Of a stretch of 8,159 bases of DNA, positions 5,581 through 8,159 are shown piece by piece. The notes beneath the pieces are model-generated. The model was given only the letters and a program-made list of their open reading frames with translations. It had not been told where the DNA came from and did no database searches. Origin of the DNA: a bacterium (GTDB lineage Bacteria > BMS3Abin14); contig JALHUC010000336.1 of NCBI GenBank assembly GCA_022865845.1, positions 1 through 8,159 on the forward strand, written 5' to 3'. Numbering within the stretch: the first letter of the stretch is position 1; the number at the start of each line of letters is the position of its first letter. The translations under genes were made by a program, and so were the position numbers.

Positions 5581-5612
5581 TTTTTTCGCCAAGTCGCTCC
5601 GTCGCCAAGTCG
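5581..5612 (-). repeat. Octamer module (copy 2, inverted)
   Basis: Read on the minus strand, the units are cgacttgg (5605-5612), cgacggag (5597-5604), cgacttgg (5589-5596) and cgaaaaaa (5581-5588), the same order as copies 1 and 3. With the direct-orientation octamers at 5452-5475 it can form a long fold-back. On the plus strand one frame reads FFRQVAPSPSR, which can falsely extend yraN. Confidence 0.85.
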
Positions 5613-5649
5613 AAATGCACTCTGGCCCTTACTTTGCAATCCCCTTCCC

Positions 5650-6108
5650 ATGTTCTGGAAACGAAAAGCTCCGCACCTCCGTACAGGCGCCCGGGGGGAG
5701 CGCGCGGCAACTCTATACCTCCTGCTCCGGGGCTACCGCATCCTCGAGCGGAACTACCTGTGCCGCCTGGGGGAGATCGACATCGTGGCCCTGAAAAAGG
5801 GGGTTCTTGTCTTCGTGGAGGTGCGGACGCGGCAGGAGGGGGCCCTCGTGGATCCCATCGAATCTATCAACGACATTAAGCTGGCTCATATGATAGACGC
5901 AGCGCGCTATTTTCTGACGGCGCGAAGCAAGAGCGGAGCATGCAGCCGGTTCGATATCATCTCCGTGCGATCCAGTGGTCCCCTCAGGGGGCGGATCCGC
6001 CATTATATCGACGCTTTTCTGACCACCGATGAAAGGCCCGCGCGCGGCATGCGCCTGAAAGCGTGGATACGCCGACAACCCAAGCCAGGAGGCAAGATCC
6101 GGAGGTAA
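5650..6108 (+). CDS. yraN: UPF0102 family protein YraN (nuclease-like fold)
   Basis: YraN proteins resemble Holliday-junction resolvase/PD-(D/E)XK nucleases; their cellular job is not firmly established. The 152-residue product carries the family motifs in order: TGARGERAATLYLLLRGYRIL (12-32), GEIDIVA (41-47, D44), VFVEVRTR (54-61, E57 followed by an arginine, as in E. coli YraN) and SRFDIISV (99-106), ending with a basic tail (about 126-152) longer than usual. I chose ATG 5650 because family similarity starts there. A GTG at 5563 is in frame but the extra 29 residues are translated repeat sequence. Neither start has a Shine-Dalgarno; cccctt precedes ATG. The gene usually sits beside rnhB, as here. 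Confidence 0.92.
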   Translation: MFWKRKAPHLRTGARGERAATLYLLLRGYRILERNYLCRLGEIDIVALKKGVLVFVEVRTRQEGALVDPIESINDIKLAHMIDAARYFLTARSKSGACSRFDIISVRSSGPLRGRIRHYIDAFLTTDERPARGMRLKAWIRRQPKPGGKIRR

Positions 6109-6111
6109 TGT

Positions 6112-6143
6112 CGACCAGGCGACTGAGCGACTTGGCGAAAAAA
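6112..6143 (+). repeat. Octamer module (copy 3)
   Basis: The units cgaccagg, cgactgag, cgacttgg and cgaaaaaa begin 3 bp after the yraN stop. The order is the same as at 197-228, and again a 7-bp tandem array follows after a ctgg. Confidence 0.85.
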
Positions 6144-6145
6144 CT

Positions 6146-6221
6146 GGTTTGATGTTTGAGGTTTGAGGTTTGATGTTGGAGCCCGTAACCAGGAACTTGG
6201 AACCTGGAACATGGAACTCCG
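6146..6221 (+). repeat. Two adjacent heptad arrays downstream of yraN
   Basis: Positions 6146-6180 are five 7-bp units of the ggtttga/tgtttga type. Positions 6187-6221 are five units of the aacNNgg type (aaccagg, aacttgg, aacctgg, aacatgg, aactccg). The two arrays share the period but not the sequence. They open the 460-bp gap before the response regulator. Confidence 0.8.
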
Positions 6222-6302
6222 GCCTCTGGCCGGCGTCATTGCGAGCCCCATGCCTTTTCGTGGGTTTGGCAGTCTCGGCTGAATTCCGAGTTGCGAGGTT
6301 TT
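6219..6302 (+). repeat. Palindrome cluster, possible REP-like element and weak terminator
   Basis: CCGGCC-TCT-GGCCGG (6219-6233) is a perfect 6-bp hairpin. It runs into cgtcattgcgagcccc, with a closing ggcagtctcgg (6268-6278), a layout that recalls the intergenic repeat cattgcgag...ggcaatctcg that I remember from many bacterial genomes; only one copy is here. A further stem, ctcgg (6274-6278) with ccgag (6286-6290), precedes gaggtttta, a weak candidate terminator for the upstream operon. Confidence 0.45.
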
Positions 6303-6303
6303 A

Positions 6304-6339
6304 CTCCCACTCCCCCTCTCGCTCCCTCTCCCTCTCTTT
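6304..6339 (+). repeat. Polypyrimidine tract
   Basis: About 36 bases of nearly pure C/T with ccctct-like units, interrupted only by one a and one g. After it, cgcactt and cgcactg (6350-6363) form another 7-bp doublet. From 6376 to 6420 the sequence becomes strongly AT-rich. No gene is seen between 6109 and 6568. Confidence 0.6.
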
Positions 6340-6420
6340 AGGCACCTTCCGCACTTCGCACTGCTTTCCTCACTGCCTAATTATATTATTTATACATTTT
6401 TCTATATTCGAAGACTATTT

Positions 6421-6451
6421 TTGACATGTTTGTGCTAATATTTCACATACT
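6421..6451 (+). promoter_or_regulatory. Probable promoter for the response regulator gene
   Basis: A perfect TTGACA (6421-6426) follows an AT-rich stretch resembling an UP element. The -10 is uncertain: CATACT (6446-6451) is 19 bp away, while TGC-TAATAT (6433-6441) would be an extended -10 for a different start. Either gives a leader of about 110-130 nt before the gene. Confidence 0.45.
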
Positions 6452-6568
6452 AAAGAAGACTCCCGTTTCATGAGGATCAGATCCACAGATAGACTTGCCC
6501 ATTTTAACCATTTCCAATGAGCGGGGTTGTCCTGGTGTACAGGTGAGCATTTTTGAGGGAGGGGAAGG

Positions 6569-7987
6569 ATGACAGGTGCCAAAGTTCTCATTGTCGATGA
6601 TGAGAAAGCCATCAGGGATGGTCTACACAAGGTTCTCGTGGGAGAAGGGTACGAGACAGAACTGAGCCACAACGGCTATTCGGCTATCGAAAAGCTACAG
6701 GCCAGCGATTTCGAACTCGTCATAACCGACCTCAAAATGCCCGGAATGGACGGGATGGAAGTCTTGAAGGCCATCTCCATCCTTCAACCCAACGTCCCGG
6801 TGATCTTCATCACCGGTTACTCTACGGTGGAAAACGCCGTGGAGGTGATGAAGATAGGCGCCTTCGATTACCTTCCCAAACCGTTCACACCAAAGCAACT
6901 CCTTGCTAAGGTGGATAAAGCGCTTGAGCACAGAGCCTTCCTCCTGGAGGAACAGTCCCCTGCGCGGCACCTGAGTGAGCAGATCGAAGGTGTCAACATC
7001 ATCGGCAATAGCCCGGCCATGAAAAAGGTCTTCATGCGGATAGACCAGGTGGCGCCCACCGACAGCACCGTCCTCATCACAGGGGATAGCGGAACCGGAA
7101 AGGAACTGGTGGCAAAGGCGATCCACCATTTGAGCCCGCGCCGCGGCAAACCGTTCATCGCTATCGACTGTACCACCCTGGTGGAGACCCTTCTTGAAAG
7201 TGAGCTGTTCGGCCACGTGAAAGGCTCCTTCACAGGAGCTGTGCAGACTAAAACAGGGCTGTTCAAAGTAGCTGACGGTGGAACCCTTTTCCTGGACGAA
7301 GTTTCCAACATCACTCCCGCCATCCAGGCGAAACTGCTGCGGGTCCTGCAGGAGAGGACCATCACCCCCATCGGAGGTACTAACTCAATACCCATCGATA
7401 TCCGCCTGGTAGCGGCAACGAACAGGGACCTCAGGGAAATGGTGGCCGAAGGATCGTTCAGAGAAGACCTCGTCTACCGTCTCAACATCGTTCCCATAGA
7501 ACTGCCCCCTCTTTGCGAACGAGAGGACGATCTGTCCCTGCTGATCAGCCATTTCCTGAAAAAATATGCGAAGGAGATCGGCAAGGACATTCAGGGACTG
7601 GCTCCCGGGGCCATATCCATCCTTCGGGGCTACTCTTTCCCCGGAAACGTCAGGGAACTTGAGAACCTCATCGAAAGAGCCGTGGTCCTCACCAAGAACC
7701 GGCTCATCCAGGCGGAAGACCTGGAAATCGATACGTGCACCGACACGGAATCGGACTACATTAACGGCCGCGTGCCCGGGAGCGCGGAAGAGTTGAAGTG
7801 GATGAAGAAGAAACTGCGGGAGGATGCGGTCAAACCCCTGGAGCAGGCCTTTCTCCTGGCAGCTCTGGAGCGCAACAACTGGAACGTCACCAGGGCTGCC
7901 GATGAAGTGGGTATGCTCCGCCCCAACTTCCAGTCACTACTGAAAAAACAGGGGATATCACTGAAGTATCGGGGGGTAGTGCCGTGA
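6569..7987 (+). CDS. Sigma-54-dependent response regulator, NtrC family
   Basis: This 472-residue protein is a two-component transcription activator: a receiver domain (about 5-120), a sigma-54-interacting AAA+ ATPase (about 143-380) and a Fis-type helix-turn-helix (about 425-463). Receiver residues are D10/D11, phospho-acceptor D54 (VITDLKMPGMDG), T82 and K104. The ATPase has Walker A GDSGTGKE (172-179), Walker B GGTLFLDE (237-244), the sigma-54 contact loop as GSFTGA rather than GAFTGA (219-224), arginines in FREDLVYRLN (297-306) and sensor II FPGNVRELEN (357-366). The HTH NNWNVTRAADEVGMLRPNF (436-454) resembles NtrX/AtoC-type regulators. It should drive RNA polymerase-sigma-54 promoters when phosphorylated. 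No partner histidine kinase is visible, so signal and targets are unknown. A purine-rich ribosome site (6555-6568) lies directly before ATG. It is not a usual member of the trmD cluster. Confidence 0.95.
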   Translation: MTGAKVLIVDDEKAIRDGLHKVLVGEGYETELSHNGYSAIEKLQASDFELVITDLKMPGMDGMEVLKAISILQPNVPVIFITGYSTVENAVEVMKIGAFDYLPKPFTPKQLLAKVDKALEHRAFLLEEQSPARHLSEQIEGVNIIGNSPAMKKVFMRIDQVAPTDSTVLITGDSGTGKELVAKAIHHLSPRRGKPFIAIDCTTLVETLLESELFGHVKGSFTGAVQTKTGLFKVADGGTLFLDEVSNITPAIQAKLLRVLQERTITPIGGTNSIPIDIRLVAATNRDLREMVAEGSFREDLVYRLNIVPIELPPLCEREDDLSLLISHFLKKYAKEIGKDIQGLAPGAISILRGYSFPGNVRELENLIERAVVLTKNRLIQAEDLEIDTCTDTESDYINGRVPGSAEELKWMKKKLREDAVKPLEQAFLLAALERNNWNVTRAADEVGMLRPNFQSLLKKQGISLKYRGVVP

Positions 7988-8010
7988 TCTGTAATCGGTA
8001 ATCGGTGATC
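7983..8010 (+). repeat. Heptad array spanning the regulator stop codon
   Basis: Four 7-bp units: cgtgatc (7983-7989), tgtaatc, ggtaatc and ggtgatc (8004-8010). The TGA stop at 7985-7987 is inside the first unit. The last unit equals the doublet unit at 243-256. From 8011 to 8108 nothing recognisable is coded; gcgccctctgcgg around 8034-8046 faintly recalls the right arm of elements A and B. Confidence 0.75.
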
Positions 8011-8108
8011 TATGTTTTCCTCCGACTTGCTCCGCGCCCTCTGCGGTAAAATTATCGTCTTAATAGCAACAGGACTTCCGCCAGATTTAAGCCTCTCTCT
8101 GTGTCCTA

Positions 8109-8159
8109 CCACCTTCGCTGAAGCTATGGTGGACAGGCTGCTTGCCAGCCATAGCTCAC
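8109..8159. repeat. Palindromic family P, an inverted pair cut by the window end
   Basis: ccacc (8109-8113) pairs with ggtgg (8128-8132) around a core ending agctat. This is the reverse orientation of the element at 3084-3116. From 8141 onward a forward copy begins (15 of 17 bases match 3084-3100, including gccatagctc) and is truncated by the end of the window. Two copies thus face each other. Confidence 0.65.

Noticed and set aside
6470..6545. Two tiny overlapping frames (16 and 9 codons) in the leader of the response regulator
   Set aside because: There is no good ribosome site and no recognisable attenuator layout; such short frames are expected by chance.
6533..6550. TGGTGT...GAGCA as a sigma-54 promoter before the regulator
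   Set aside because: The GG and GC elements are out of the required spacing by one base, the hexamers match poorly, and the site is too close to the ATG.

Overview
The window looks like a bacterial chromosome segment from a Gram-negative, probably a deltaproteobacterium-like (Desulfobacterota-type) lineage. This rests on three things: the conserved order ffh-rpsP-rimM-trmD-rplS-rnhB-yraN, the style of the Ffh, TrmD and L19 proteins, and an NtrC-type sigma-54 activator next door. The placement is inference and no search was possible. All eight recognised genes lie on the + strand and all appear intact.

Layout: positions 1-428 hold a probable promoter and a repeat-containing leader. They are followed by ffh (SRP GTPase, 429-1760), rpsP (ribosomal protein S16, TTG start, 2223-2507), rimM (16S/30S maturation factor, 2548-3054), trmD (tRNA m1G37 methyltransferase, 3364-4110), rplS (ribosomal protein L19, 4332-4685), rnhB (ribonuclease HII, 4783-5394), yraN (UPF0102 nuclease-like protein, 5650-6108) and a 472-residue sigma-54-dependent response regulator (6569-7987). 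The first seven form the classical translation and protein-export cluster. The regulator follows a 460-bp gap, has its own promoter-like sequence and is probably an independent unit.

The notable part lies between the genes. In many bacteria this cluster is tightly packed, but here about 30 % of the window (roughly 2.4 kb) is non-coding and nearly every gap holds short-period repeats. There are three kinds by period: heptads (7 bp, at least nine arrays, each with its own sequence), octamers (8 bp, including a 32-bp module present three times in both orientations, and a longer degenerate array), and an element about 130 bp long with roughly 9-bp-phased arms that fold back on each other (two good copies, one weak). 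Two gaps (ffh-rpsP and rimM-trmD) share a composite order: the 130-bp element, then a ttggatc doublet, then a heptad array, then a gene start. A fourth, palindromic family occurs between rimM and trmD and at the right end. Some repeats touch functional sites: the trmD Shine-Dalgarno overlaps a heptad array and the regulator's stop codon lies inside one.

Functionally, S16, L19, RimM and TrmD serve ribosome assembly and tRNA modification, Ffh serves co-translational membrane targeting, and RNase HII and YraN concern nucleic acids. Candidate expression controls are a promoter before ffh, a TTGCCA/TATAAT promoter directly before rplS, a GC-rich hairpin at the rpsP/rimM junction, and an inverted repeat between rplS and rnhB. 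No tRNA, rRNA, CRISPR array, transposase or integrase gene was seen.
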